DNA from: Paractinoplanes lichenicola
GTDB lineage: Bacteria > Actinomycetota > Actinomycetes > Mycobacteriales > Micromonosporaceae
DNA length: 64,000 bases
NCBI RefSeq assembly: GCF_016785085.1
Contig: NZ_JAENHO010000014.1
Coordinates: 124,001 to 188,000, forward strand
Direction: 5' to 3'
Shown: positions 8,491-16,726 of the stretch, piece after piece
How the letters are laid out: every line of letters begins with the position of its first letter
How positions within the stretch are numbered: position 1 is the stretch's first letter
Notes under the pieces: model-generated
Seen by the model: only the letters and a program-made list of their open reading frames with translations
Told to the model about the DNA's origin: nothing
Database searches by the model: none
Program-made: the position numbers and the translations under genes

Positions 8491-9485
8491 GACCGCTTGG
8501 CGCCGCCCCAGCGCATCAGCGAGGCGCCGACCGACATGCCGCCGCCGAAGCCGGCCATCAGCACGATGTCGCCGTCCTTGAGCGCGCCCTTGCGGTTGGC
8601 CTCGTCGAGCGTGACCGGCACCGAGGCGCTGCCGACGTTGCCGTAGCGGTCGAGCGTGAGGTGGGTCGTGGCCTCGGTCAGGCCCGCCTGCTCGACCAGC
8701 TCGGCCAGCATGATGCCGTTGGCCTGGTGCGGCACGAAGTGGGTGACCTCGTCGACGGCGACGTCGGCCCGCTTGAGCAGGGCCTCGAGCGCCGGCGGGA
8801 CGCCGCTGTTGACGAACTCGCGCACCCCGCGGCCGTTCATCTTGAAGTAGTGGTCGCCGTTGGCCACCGTCTCGGCCGTGGCGGGCAGGCGGCTGCCGCC
8901 ACCGGGCACGTGGATCAGGTTGCTGGCCTCGCCGCGCGACACGAGCTCGGCGTCGAGGAAGCCGTAGCCCTCGGCCACCGCGCCGACGACCGCGGCGCCC
9001 GCGCCGTCACCGAAGAGCACGGCCGTGCGGCGGTCGCCGAAGTCGAGGATGCGCGAGTAGATGTCCGACGCGATGACCAGGACCTTGGCGGTCGGGTTCA
9101 TCGAGACGAGGCTGTTGGCCAGCGCGACGCCGAAGACGAAGCCGGCGCAGACCACGTTGATGTCGAAGCAGGCGGCCCGGTTCGCCCCGATCTTGTCCTG
9201 CACCAGGGTCGACGTCGGCGGTTGCGGAGAGTCACCGGTGGAGGTCGAGACGATGAGGTAGTCGATGTCGACGGCCTCGAGCCCGGCATTTTCCAGGGCC
9301 TCGCGCGCGGCCTCCGCGGCGAGGTCGGAGGCGGCCTCGTGGGGCGCGGCGAACCGGCGCGCCTGAATCATCGTCTTGCGGCTGACCCACTCGGGGTCGG
9401 CATCCGGCACGAGACGCACCAGATCGGTGTTGGTGACCACCTCGGCCGGCAGATAAGAGCCGGTACCCAGGATGCCCACGCTCAT
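8487..9485 (-). CDS. fabH: Beta-ketoacyl-ACP synthase III (FabH-like)
   Basis: This is a 332-aa thiolase-fold condensing enzyme that joins an acyl-CoA to malonyl-ACP. The catalytic Cys113 lies in NVVCAGF, the His in FVPHQAN, and the Asn in YGNVGSAS, giving the KAS III Cys-His-Asn triad in order. A glycine-rich GFGGGMSVGASLMRW end is also typical. No fabD, acpP or fabF gene is adjacent, and the 3' neighbour is convergent, so this is a solo copy. It could start fatty acid or a secondary-metabolite chain (DpsC/CerJ-like relatives exist). The ATG at 9485 was chosen over a GTG four codons upstream because GGGGG is well spaced to it. Confidence 0.9.
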   Translation of the reverse strand: MSVGILGTGSYLPAEVVTNTDLVRLVPDADPEWVSRKTMIQARRFAAPHEAASDLAAEAAREALENAGLEAVDIDYLIVSTSTGDSPQPPTSTLVQDKIGANRAACFDINVVCAGFVFGVALANSLVSMNPTAKVLVIASDIYSRILDFGDRRTAVLFGDGAGAAVVGAVAEGYGFLDAELVSRGEASNLIHVPGGGSRLPATAETVANGDHYFKMNGRGVREFVNSGVPPALEALLKRADVAVDEVTHFVPHQANGIMLAELVEQAGLTEATTHLTLDRYGNVGSASVPVTLDEANRKGALKDGDIVLMAGFGGGMSVGASLMRWGGAKRS

Positions 9486-9802
9486 TGTTGCCCCCACTCG
9501 ATCGAACTCTCCCGCTGTCCCGCGAAAGAGGCTATCCGGTTTAGGCTATGACAGGCAGGCAAGATCCCGCGCCGTGCGGGCCCCTCATATCGGCCGATCG
9601 GACCACTGGGGGAGAACTCGGAAACGGACCGGTAACAACTGGCCGACAAATGCGACGACTTCGATCGCTCCGTGGAGATCATCATTACTCCGCGTCACGG
9701 GACGTGCGAAAATTCACCTCGGGTCACAAGTCGGCAACCGTCTTCAAATAGAGAAAAGGCCGACCCCTCGGGCGGGGCCGGCCTTCTGTCGGATATCAGC
9801 AG
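9486..9802. other. Intergenic region upstream of the FabH-like gene
   Basis: The 317 bp between the MHYT and FabH-like genes (both minus strand) contain the MHYT gene's terminator at 9756-9785. The rest is relatively AT-rich sequence in which the FabH promoter must lie. I see no clear gene. Confidence 0.6.
9754..9788 (-). terminator. Intrinsic terminator of the MHYT gene
   Basis: Read on the minus strand, AAGGCCGG..CCCC pairs with GGGG..CGGCCTT, with one internal mismatch, and is followed by TTTTCTC. It lies 18 nt after the MHYT-domain gene's stop codon. Confidence 0.8.
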
Positions 9803-10684
9803 TCAGCGCTGGGAGCGGTCCCGGTACGTCCAGGAGCCCGAGCTGAGCCCGCCGCCGCCCATGGTCGTGCCGGGCCCGGCGGCCGCCTCGCGGCGCTGCG
9901 CCAGGGCGGCCGCCTCCTCGCGGCGCTGCGCCAGATAAGCGGTGGCGGCGCGGTCCTCCTCGGTGGGGGCGGACATCAGCGCGTACGCCAGGCCGATGAT
10001 GCCGAGCACCACGGCGAGCCCGATCGGCACCAGCATGCCGCTCGCGGTCGCGCCGGGCAGCTGACCGCTGGACGGGTGCGTCTCGACCGACATGGCGGTC
10101 ATGCCGGTGAAGTGCATGCCGTTGACCGCGACGCCCATCACCAGCGCGGCGGCGAAGATCACCAGGGGGCGGCGCACGGTGACGGCGAGCCAGAGCGCGA
10201 CGGCCGCCGCGACGACGGCGATGCCGATCGACAGGCCGACCCGGGTCATCCCGTACGTCACCTCGCCGTTGAGCTTCATGGCGGCCATGCCCGTGTAGTG
10301 CATGCCCGCGACGCCCAGACCGGCCACGACGCCGCCGGTGATGATGCGGACGTTCTGCGCGCCCTTACCGAGCAGCGCGATCGCCAGGCCGACGCCGACG
10401 GCGATCACGGCCAGGAGCGCGCTGGCCGCGGTCAGCCCGACGTCGTAGCGGATCGGGGTGCCGACCACGGCGAAGCCCATCATCGCGACGAAGTGCATGC
10501 TCCAGATGGCGGTGCCGCCGATCGAGACGGACCCGAGCACCAGCCACCAGATGCGCTCGCCCCGGCCGGCGGCCGTACGGAACCGCACGGCGCACGTCAG
10601 GCCGAGCATCGACCCCAGAACGGACAGAACGTAGCTGACGACAGGGGTGATCAACCCATGGTCGAAGTGATGGATCGGCGCCAT
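9803..10684 (-). CDS. MHYT-domain integral membrane sensor
   Basis: This is a 293-aa membrane protein with seven predicted helices. It has three repeats of the MHYT signature: SMHFVAMMGF, GMHYTGMAAM and GMHFTGMTAM. In the family these Met/His residues are proposed to bind a metal (copper) and sense a diatomic gas. Usually the domain is fused to GGDEF/EAL or kinase modules, but here there is only a ~50-residue cytoplasmic tail. That tail contains a duplicated LAQRREEAAA segment with a matching DNA duplication near 9890-9940. The ATG at 10684 has AAGGAG eight bases upstream. Partner proteins are not evident nearby. Confidence 0.88.
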   Translation of the reverse strand: MAPIHHFDHGLITPVVSYVLSVLGSMLGLTCAVRFRTAAGRGERIWWLVLGSVSIGGTAIWSMHFVAMMGFAVVGTPIRYDVGLTAASALLAVIAVGVGLAIALLGKGAQNVRIITGGVVAGLGVAGMHYTGMAAMKLNGEVTYGMTRVGLSIGIAVVAAAVALWLAVTVRRPLVIFAAALVMGVAVNGMHFTGMTAMSVETHPSSGQLPGATASGMLVPIGLAVVLGIIGLAYALMSAPTEEDRAATAYLAQRREEAAALAQRREAAAGPGTTMGGGGLSSGSWTYRDRSQR

Positions 10685-10858
10685 CGCGGTTTCTCCTTCT
10701 CGGCTCCCCGCCCGGGAAACTGCATCATGCACTGCCCGATGCGATCCCGCACCGGACACGAACCGGCCTTAGCTGGTAAAACACCGCGAATCGACTGACG
10801 AATCTCGAAGTCTCGCTGGTCCGCCGCCGATTAGATCCCTCCCGACCGGTCCTGGTGA

Positions 10859-11251
10859 TCACCCGACGGTCCGCAGCCCGCTGTCCGAACAGACACTCGA
10901 CATGTCCGCGGCGGCAGCCCCGACGGCGGCCACGGCATCGGGCTCGCCCTCGGTGCCGGCCGAGGAGATCGCTTTCCCGTACGCGGTACGGAGGCGCTCG
11001 GCCGCGTCGGCGACCGGGGCGTCGGCAGTCCCGCTGGCCCGGACGATGCCGTCGACCACGCCCGCCGTCATCAGCGAGGAGTCCTCGATCGCCTGGGCCA
11101 GGGCGGCGCAGGCCTCCGCACCGGGCGGGTCCTCCTCGGCGGTGCTGGTCGCGGTGCTCGGCGCCGCGGGCCTAGCTGGAGGCGCCTCATGATCGTCGCT
11201 GCAGCCGCCGACCAATGCGATGGCCAACGCCAGGGCCAGGAATCGGGACAT
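10859..11251 (-). CDS. Small putative lipoprotein of unknown function
   Basis: This is a 130-aa protein whose N-terminus MSRFLALALAIALVGGCSD has a lipobox (VGGC, Cys at ~17), so it is probably lipid-anchored outside the membrane. After a Pro/Ser/Thr/Ala-rich linker, the rest is a mostly helical domain with a Cys near the start ('ACAALAQAI') and a Cys near the end ('SSVCSDSG') that could pair. The pattern is common among actinobacterial hypothetical lipoproteins. It lies downstream of the two L,D-transpeptidase genes on the same strand but is separated from them by a terminator. Confidence 0.7.
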   Translation of the reverse strand: MSRFLALALAIALVGGCSDDHEAPPARPAAPSTATSTAEEDPPGAEACAALAQAIEDSSLMTAGVVDGIVRASGTADAPVADAAERLRTAYGKAISSAGTEGEPDAVAAVGAAAADMSSVCSDSGLRTVG

Positions 11252-11285
11252 TTTGTCAGATTATGCGCTGCTACCGGCGTACGGC

Positions 11286-11320
11286 AGTAAAAAAGCCCGG
11301 CCGCTGAGGGCCGGGCTTCG
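11286..11320 (-). terminator. Intrinsic terminator after the L,D-transpeptidase gene
   Basis: The 10-bp stem AAGCCCGGCC / GGCCGGGCTT (11293-11302 with 11309-11318) is followed on the minus strand by TTTTTACTG. It ends the transcript of the gene at 11336-12550. Confidence 0.88.
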
Positions 11321-11335
11321 TCACTCGAGGAGCAC

Positions 11336-12550
11336 TCAGAGGTAGGACCCCTTCTTGTACTCCTCCCAGCTCATGTTCCAGTCCGTCCAGCCGTTGCCGT
11401 TCTTCAGCTTCTCCTCGGTGCCGGTGACGGTGATCGGGTCACCCATCATCGTGCGGTCGAAGAGCCAGGCGCCCATCTTCTCCGAGACGTTGACGCAGCC
11501 GTGCGAGACGTTGACCTTGCCCTGCTTGCCCTCGGACCACGGCGCGGCGTGGATGAACTGGCCGCTCCAGGTGATCCGCTGGGCGAAGTCGATCGGGGTC
11601 TTGTAACCCTCGCCGGCCGGCAGCTCGTCGGTCGTGTCGAAGATCGTGTGCTTCTTCTTCTCGATCACGACCATCGTGCCGCTCGAGGACGGGGTGCTCT
11701 TCTTGCCCAGGCTGACCGGGATGGTCTTGATGACCTTGCCGTCCTGCTTGACCGTCATCTGCTTGGTCTTGTTGGAGACCGTCATGACGAACGAGCGGCC
11801 GACCTTGAGGTCGACGGTGAGGTCGGAGCGGCCGTAGTAGCCGTTGCCCAGCGGAACGCCCTTGAGCGCCACCTTGTAGAAGACCTTGGACTGCGACTTC
11901 CAGTAGACCTTGGGCCGGTAGTGCACCTCGGTCGGGCTGGTCCAGTGCCAGGTGCCCTCCTGGGCCGGGGTCGCGGTGACGTTCATCCGGCGCTCGACGT
12001 CGTCGCGGTAGCTCTCGGGGATCGCCCGGCCGAACCGGATGATCAGCGGCATGCCCACGCCGACGGTCTGGCCGTCGCCCATGAAGCTGGTGACCCGGAT
12101 CTCCTTGGACGGCTTGGCCATCGTGGTGAACGAGCTGGTGACCGTGTTGTTCTTGCCCTCGGCCTGCGGCCCGGTGACGGTCACGGTGTATTTCGTGCCG
12201 TACGCCAGGGTCTTGGCCGGGGTGAACGTCTTGGCGTCCTTGTCGAGGGTGCCCTCGATCTCCGCGCCCTTGGCGTCGGTGACCTTGACCTCGGTGCTCT
12301 CCGGGTCCTCGCTCGTGAACTTGATCGGGCTGATCGCGACGACGTTCTTCGCGTCGGCGGCCGGCTCGGTCACGGCGACGGTGCTCGGCAGGGCCTCCGT
12401 CTTCTCGGGCGTGGCCCCGGCGCTGCTGCCCGGCGAGGCGCCGCCGCCCTCCCACGAGGACGACTTCTTGTCACCGTCGCCGCATGCCGACGTGAGCAGC
12501 AGGCTCGCCGTGGCAACCACCACCGCGGTCTTGAATCCCCAGGTCTTCAT
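11336..12550 (-). CDS. L,D-transpeptidase, Ig-like plus YkuD domains (lipoprotein)
   Basis: This is a 404-aa cell-wall enzyme that forms 3-3 peptidoglycan cross-links. The N-terminus is a lipoprotein signal (LLTSAC). Two Ig-like beta domains follow (residues ~55-155 and ~156-270), then the YkuD catalytic domain. Its signature reads IHAAPW....VNVSHGCVNVS, with the catalytic Cys in SHGC at ~365 and the upstream His. The layout matches mycobacterial LdtMt2-type enzymes. The start ATG at 12550 has GAGGGG just upstream. A paralogue lies directly upstream on the same strand (12675-13913), so this is a tandem pair. Carbapenem sensitivity is known for the family. Confidence 0.93.
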   Translation of the reverse strand: MKTWGFKTAVVVATASLLLTSACGDGDKKSSSWEGGGASPGSSAGATPEKTEALPSTVAVTEPAADAKNVVAISPIKFTSEDPESTEVKVTDAKGAEIEGTLDKDAKTFTPAKTLAYGTKYTVTVTGPQAEGKNNTVTSSFTTMAKPSKEIRVTSFMGDGQTVGVGMPLIIRFGRAIPESYRDDVERRMNVTATPAQEGTWHWTSPTEVHYRPKVYWKSQSKVFYKVALKGVPLGNGYYGRSDLTVDLKVGRSFVMTVSNKTKQMTVKQDGKVIKTIPVSLGKKSTPSSSGTMVVIEKKKHTIFDTTDELPAGEGYKTPIDFAQRITWSGQFIHAAPWSEGKQGKVNVSHGCVNVSEKMGAWLFDRTMMGDPITVTGTEEKLKNGNGWTDWNMSWEEYKKGSYL

Positions 12551-12674
12551 GGTCCCCTCACGGCGTCGGATCGTCCCGGCGCCCAATACTGCCTTTATCT
12601 TCCCCGGTCACCAATCCCGAAATCGTGCCGCGCACTTTTCAGATAGTTCACTTTGGTCCGTTTTGCAGCAATTG

Positions 12675-13913
12675 TCACTTCAGTGCCGCGGGCACCGGGA
12701 GGGCACTGCCCTTGATGTATTCGGCCCAGCTCAGATCCCACGGGGTCCAGCCGTTTCCGTACTCCAGCTTGTCCCCCGTGCCCTTCACGGTGACCGGGTC
12801 ACCGATCAGGGTCTTGTCGAACAGCCAGCGCGCGTTGCCGGGTGACACGTTCACGCAGCCGTGGGACACGTTGGTGCGGCCCTGCGAGCCCACCGACCAC
12901 GGGGCCGAGTGGATGTATTGCCCGCTCCAGGTGAGCCGCTGCGCGAACTCGATGTCGGTGACGTAGCCGTCGGCGCCGTCGGTGTCCGTGGTGTCGAAGA
13001 CGGTCGCCTCCTTCTTCTCCATGACGACCATCACGCCGCTGGAGGAGGGGGTGCTCTTCTTGCCCAGGCTCACCGGCATGGTCTTGACCGTCTTGCCGTC
13101 CTGCACGACGGTCATCTTCTTCGAGGCGTTGTCGACCTTCATCTCGAAGGAGCGGCCGATCTTGACGGTGGCCGAGCGGTCCCGATCGCCGTAACGCCCG
13201 CCACCGGTCGGCAGGCCACCGACCGCGGACCGGACCGCGATCGTGGTGCCCGGCTTCCAGAACTCCGGGCCCCGGTAGTAGGCCTGGGTGCCGCTCGACG
13301 TCCACGACCAGACGCCGGGCTGGGCCGGGGTGGTGCTGACGAACAGGCGACGCTGCACGGCGGCGCGGTCGGCCTTCTTGACGCCCGGGCTGAACTCGAC
13401 GACGACCGGCATGGCCACGCCGTACGTCCGGTCATCGAACAAGTAGAGGCCGGTGCCGGTCTTCTTGCCGGGCTTGCCCATGGTCGTGAAACTCGTGGTC
13501 TGCGTCGTCGTCTGCCCGTCGTCGGTGGTGGCGACGACCGTGGCGGCGTACTTCTGGTTGGGGCTCAGGGTCCGCCCCGGAATCCAGGACGTGCCGTCGT
13601 CACGCAGCTTGCCCGGGACGGCCGTGCCCTTGGCGTCCTTGAGCGTGACGCCGGTGACCTTGCCGCCGGCCAGCTTGACGCCGATCTCGGTGCTCAGCGG
13701 CACGCCAGTCTTGCCGGTGGCCGGGGTCAGCGCCAGGCTGACCGGCACCGTGGCCGACTCGGTGACCGGCTCGGCGTCCTTCGCGGGGGCACCGGCCGAC
13801 GCCGTCGGCGAACCGACCCACGCCGAGTCCTGCTTGTCGTCCTTGCCGCACGCGGCGAGCGCGACCGGCGTGATCACCGCCATCGCCATGACTGCCACGA
13901 GCGTGCGTCGCAT
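12675..13913 (-). CDS. L,D-transpeptidase, paralogue of the adjacent gene
   Basis: This is a 412-aa enzyme with the same architecture as the neighbour: lipoprotein signal ending in LAAC, two Ig-like domains, and a YkuD domain with IHSAPW....TNVSHGCVNVS. The GKKSTPSSSG segment is identical in the two, but the linkers and Ig domains have drifted, so the duplication is not recent. The ATG at 13913 is chosen because the signal peptide starts there; GGGGAAGG precedes it. The gap to the next gene is 124 bp and has no clear terminator, so read-through is possible. The two probably divide labour by growth phase or stress; that is inference. Confidence 0.93.
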   Translation of the reverse strand: MRRTLVAVMAMAVITPVALAACGKDDKQDSAWVGSPTASAGAPAKDAEPVTESATVPVSLALTPATGKTGVPLSTEIGVKLAGGKVTGVTLKDAKGTAVPGKLRDDGTSWIPGRTLSPNQKYAATVVATTDDGQTTTQTTSFTTMGKPGKKTGTGLYLFDDRTYGVAMPVVVEFSPGVKKADRAAVQRRLFVSTTPAQPGVWSWTSSGTQAYYRGPEFWKPGTTIAVRSAVGGLPTGGGRYGDRDRSATVKIGRSFEMKVDNASKKMTVVQDGKTVKTMPVSLGKKSTPSSSGVMVVMEKKEATVFDTTDTDGADGYVTDIEFAQRLTWSGQYIHSAPWSVGSQGRTNVSHGCVNVSPGNARWLFDKTLIGDPVTVKGTGDKLEYGNGWTPWDLSWAEYIKGSALPVPAALK

Positions 13914-14050
13914 GCTGGACCTTCCCCTTCTGAAGTTCGCGGGGACATCCTGCCTCATGGATGCAAGAGATCGAGTCCTCCGTACGGGTGGAGGGGGCCG
14001 ATTTCCAAGATCATGCAGGGCCGTGCTAACGTTTTCTTCGTTGCCGACGA

Positions 14051-14126
14051 GCGCCGCTAGCTCAACTGGCAGAGCAGCGGACTCTTAATCCGCGGGTTGT
14101 AGGTTCAAGTCCTACGCGGCGCACCA
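14051..14126 (+). tRNA. tRNA-Lys (anticodon CTT), CCA encoded
   Basis: A full cloverleaf can be folded. The acceptor GCGCCGC pairs with GCGGCGC, followed by A and an encoded CCA. The D arm is GCTC..GAGC, the anticodon stem is GCGGA/TCCGC with loop CTCTTAA, so the anticodon is CTT at 14084-14086, reading AAG. The T arm is GTAGG TTCAAGT CCTAC. AAG is by far the commoner lysine codon in this genome. Confidence 0.97.
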
Positions 14127-14133
14127 AAGCACC

Positions 14134-14174
14134 ACAAAAGGCCGTACAGCTTCTCGCTGTACGGCCTTTCTTCT
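14134..14174 (+). terminator. Intrinsic terminator of the tRNA-Lys gene
   Basis: The 14-bp perfect stem AAAGGCCGTACAGC / GCTGTACGGCCTTT (14137-14150 with 14156-14169) closes on a TTCTC loop and is followed by CTTCTT. It lies ten bases past the CCA end. Confidence 0.93.
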
Positions 14175-14425
14175 TGCGCCGGGAGTACGCCGAGCCCCGC
14201 TCATAGAGCGACTTCTCTGCGGTGGCGTCGATCACCGCGCGGCTTGACGACGCCGTTAGTCTGTTCGCATGGCTGTTGCGGCGGCCTGGCCGTCGGGAAC
14301 TCCCGGATCTAGTTTCTATGGCGGCCGAACTGTTGACAGCTCTCCGCAGCGCCGGTTCGTACTGATGGTCGACATCTGGCAGATCTCAAAAGCCGCTGGC
14401 CGGGTAAAGCGGAGCGGAGATGCTC
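14175..14425. other. Intergenic leader of cassette 1
   Basis: About 250 bp between the tRNA terminator and the 75-aa membrane protein gene. A TTGACA at 14333-14338 is a perfect -35 match, but no good -10 lies 17 bases on (TTCGTA or TCGTAC). Short open readings here lack homology or plausible composition. This is probably the promoter and leader of the cassette. Confidence 0.4.
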
Positions 14426-14653
14426 ATGCCCTCGTTCGGCCTGGTCACGCTGTCCAGTGCGGTGTTCCGCCCACTGATCGTGGCGATCGCGCACATCCCC
14501 ATTCTGATCATTGTGTGCTCCACAACCCCGCTGTGGATGATGGCGGTAGTGCGTCCTTCCACGCACGGTGAGTTCGGCCTGAAACTGCTGCGCGAGCTGC
14601 GACTGTGGAGCCACAACGTGGTCGATGCGACTGGTGGGATGCGGCAGCGGTGA
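14426..14653 (+). CDS. 75-aa hydrophobic protein, first gene of cassette 1
   Basis: This is a small membrane protein with one long hydrophobic stretch (RPLIVAIAHIPILIIV, then PLWMMAVV) that could be a helical hairpin. A basic/polar tail beginning RPSTHGEFGLKLL follows. It is homologous over its whole length to the 75-aa protein at 28068-28295: both start MPS, both have [RK]PL[IV]VA..H[IL]P[IL]L at the same position, and both have RP..HG[ED] after the hydrophobic part. The ATG at 14426 (not the ATG six bases earlier) is supported by this alignment and by GGAG seven bases upstream. Its stop overlaps the next gene's start as GTGA, indicating translational coupling. The function is unknown. Confidence 0.8.
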   Translation: MPSFGLVTLSSAVFRPLIVAIAHIPILIIVCSTTPLWMMAVVRPSTHGEFGLKLLRELRLWSHNVVDATGGMRQR

Positions 14654-16671
14654 ACCGGCCCATCCGTCGGCGGCGCATGTTCACCGGTGAGTCGTACCAG
14701 CAGGCATTGGCGGCGATCGGGCTGCTTGAGAACGGCCAGCGCCTGATTCCCGACGCGACCGATAGCGAACAGCAGCGGATCGAGGCGGTCCTCCTGCAGC
14801 GCATGCTGCAGAGCTGGGCTCGACATCCCGTCGCGATGGCTGCTACGACGATCTTCGGCGTTCGGGCGGTGCAGCCGTCTGTCACAGGTCTGGCCCTCCT
14901 CGTCCCCGCCGGCGCGGAGTCAGAGTTCGCCAAGTCGCTGATGGCAGGCCAGGATGTTCCCGCCACACGGCACGCAGTCGACGCCATCGCGTTCCGGCGC
15001 CGCAATGGCCGCCTTGTGTCGATAACCGCTTCCGGCATTGCGGCCGAGGTCAATCTGACCTGCTCGTGGAGTCATCTCCGGGAGGCTCTTGCACCAGGCG
15101 GCGCTCAGGAAACGGCTTCAGTGACGACTCTTGGCGCAACGGCCGGACCGGCGCCGGCCCCCGCCGACCGTCCATTGCTCAGCGCGCTGCTGCGCCGCCT
15201 CATTCTGTTCAACCGCGAAGATCACTTCCAGTGGCTTGTGGCTTGGTACATACACTCATCACAGGAAAGACCGAATCCGTCGCCACCTCCATCCGCGGAG
15301 CTGGCCGCCCTCTTGACCGACCCGCATCTCGGCGTCCCGCAGCCCGCCTTGGACACAATCCATCTCGCCTCGCCGACCCGCCGCAGACGAAGTCCTCTCA
15401 CCACGAGTGTCGCCGTCGCAACGACACGGTCCATGCGCTCCCCCGACCTGGCCGATGACATGGCAATTGGTCGCCGTGTCGCGTATTGGCGCGGTCGGCG
15501 AAAAATGTCCCAACAGGTCTTTGCAGACCGGCTGGGGAAGTCCAAGAGCTGGGTCGACAAAGTGGAGCGAGGGGTCCGCCGAATCGACAAGCTCTCCGTC
15601 GTCTACGACATCGCCGATGTGCTCCAGGTCGACGTCCAACTGCTGCTCGGCAAGGACGTAGAGCGGCGACCTGAGGCGCAGAGCGGCATCGATGACATCG
15701 CGTTGGAGGAGATTCGCGAAGCTCTGGAGCGTTATGACCAGATGAGTGCGTTCTTCGAGAGGCCTTCGCACTCGCCGCCGTTGCCAGAGCTTCGCAAGGC
15801 GGTCAGTCACGCCTGGCTGACCTACCAGCACGCGAAGTACCGGATGCTCGCCCGCACGCTGCCGACCTTGATGCGTGATGCTCAGGCGGCAGACAGCGCG
15901 TACGCATCCGGCGCCAAGGCCAAGGAGGCCGCCCACCTGCTGGGCCAGGTCTACCAGATCACCTCGTCGGTCCTGCGCAAGGCGGGCGAGCACGAGTTGT
16001 CGTGGCTGGCCGCCGACCGCTCGATCGCCGTCTCGCAGCGGGCCGACGATCAGCTCCTGGCCGGGCTCGCCAGTTATCGAGTCGGGGACGCTCTGCTCGC
16101 ACTCGGTCGAGCGCACCCCGCCCTTAATGTCAACGTCGACACGGCAAACAGGCTGGCCTCAGGGAATCAGAACCGCCGCCGGGAACGACTCAGTATCTAC
16201 GGGATGCTGCTGGTCAACGGCGCAATCGCGGCGGCTCGGATCGGCGAGAGCACCACCGTCCGAGACTTGATCGCCGGAGCCGAGGAGGCCACTCGAGAGC
16301 TAGGCGGCGACCAGAACCACTACTGGGCCGGCTTCGGTCCCACGAACGTGCAGTTGCACCGGGCGAGTACGGCGGTCGAGCTTGGTGACGGAGGTAACGC
16401 GGTGGAGTATCACGAACGGCTCGACCAGGCGGGCTTCGCGGCCTTGCCGTCTGATGAGCGCGCCCGCCACTACCTGACCATCGCCCGCGGCTATATGCAG
16501 ATGGGGGACAGCGAGAAGGCCGGCGAAATGCTGCTGGAAGGTGACCGGCTCGCGCCGTCGGAGATTCGGTGCCGTCCGCTGGCCCATGAGGTCCTGTCCG
16601 ACGTCCTGCGACGCACGCGGGGTACGCCGCCGGCACCCATCGCGGAGCTGGCAGAACAGATGGGGGTATAA
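14650..16671 (+). CDS. Cassette 1 large protein: shared N-domain, XRE helix-turn-helix, TPR-like region
   Basis: The protein has 673 aa. Residues ~10-235 are the domain shared with the maltokinase fusion at 25964-28075: MFTGESYQQALAAI at the start, TCSWSHL in the middle, and LSALLRRLILF....WLVAW towards the end. A Pro/Ser-rich linker follows. Next is an XRE-type HTH (~270-335, with MSQQVFADRLGKSKSWVDKVERG), then ~330 residues of helical repeats resembling the TPR-like sensor part of Streptomyces XRE regulators. The XRE-TPR half alone would be a normal ~400-aa regulator, so the N-domain looks added. The GTG at 14650 overlaps the upstream stop. It may bind DNA in response to a membrane or peptide signal; that is inference. 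Confidence 0.8.
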   Translation: MNRPIRRRRMFTGESYQQALAAIGLLENGQRLIPDATDSEQQRIEAVLLQRMLQSWARHPVAMAATTIFGVRAVQPSVTGLALLVPAGAESEFAKSLMAGQDVPATRHAVDAIAFRRRNGRLVSITASGIAAEVNLTCSWSHLREALAPGGAQETASVTTLGATAGPAPAPADRPLLSALLRRLILFNREDHFQWLVAWYIHSSQERPNPSPPPSAELAALLTDPHLGVPQPALDTIHLASPTRRRRSPLTTSVAVATTRSMRSPDLADDMAIGRRVAYWRGRRKMSQQVFADRLGKSKSWVDKVERGVRRIDKLSVVYDIADVLQVDVQLLLGKDVERRPEAQSGIDDIALEEIREALERYDQMSAFFERPSHSPPLPELRKAVSHAWLTYQHAKYRMLARTLPTLMRDAQAADSAYASGAKAKEAAHLLGQVYQITSSVLRKAGEHELSWLAADRSIAVSQRADDQLLAGLASYRVGDALLALGRAHPALNVNVDTANRLASGNQNRRRERLSIYGMLLVNGAIAAARIGESTTVRDLIAGAEEATRELGGDQNHYWAGFGPTNVQLHRASTAVELGDGGNAVEYHERLDQAGFAALPSDERARHYLTIARGYMQMGDSEKAGEMLLEGDRLAPSEIRCRPLAHEVLSDVLRRTRGTPPAPIAELAEQMGV

Positions 16672-16726
16672 ATCCACGAGCGCGAACAGGCTCACCGGCT
16701 TCATTCGATGCCTGCGACACTGAGCC

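Noticed and set aside
14051..14126. tRNA-Lys as attachment site of an integrated element
   Set aside because: I looked for a repeat of the tRNA 3' end (TTCAAGTCCTACGCGGCGC) downstream to 29 kb and saw none; no integrase gene is present.
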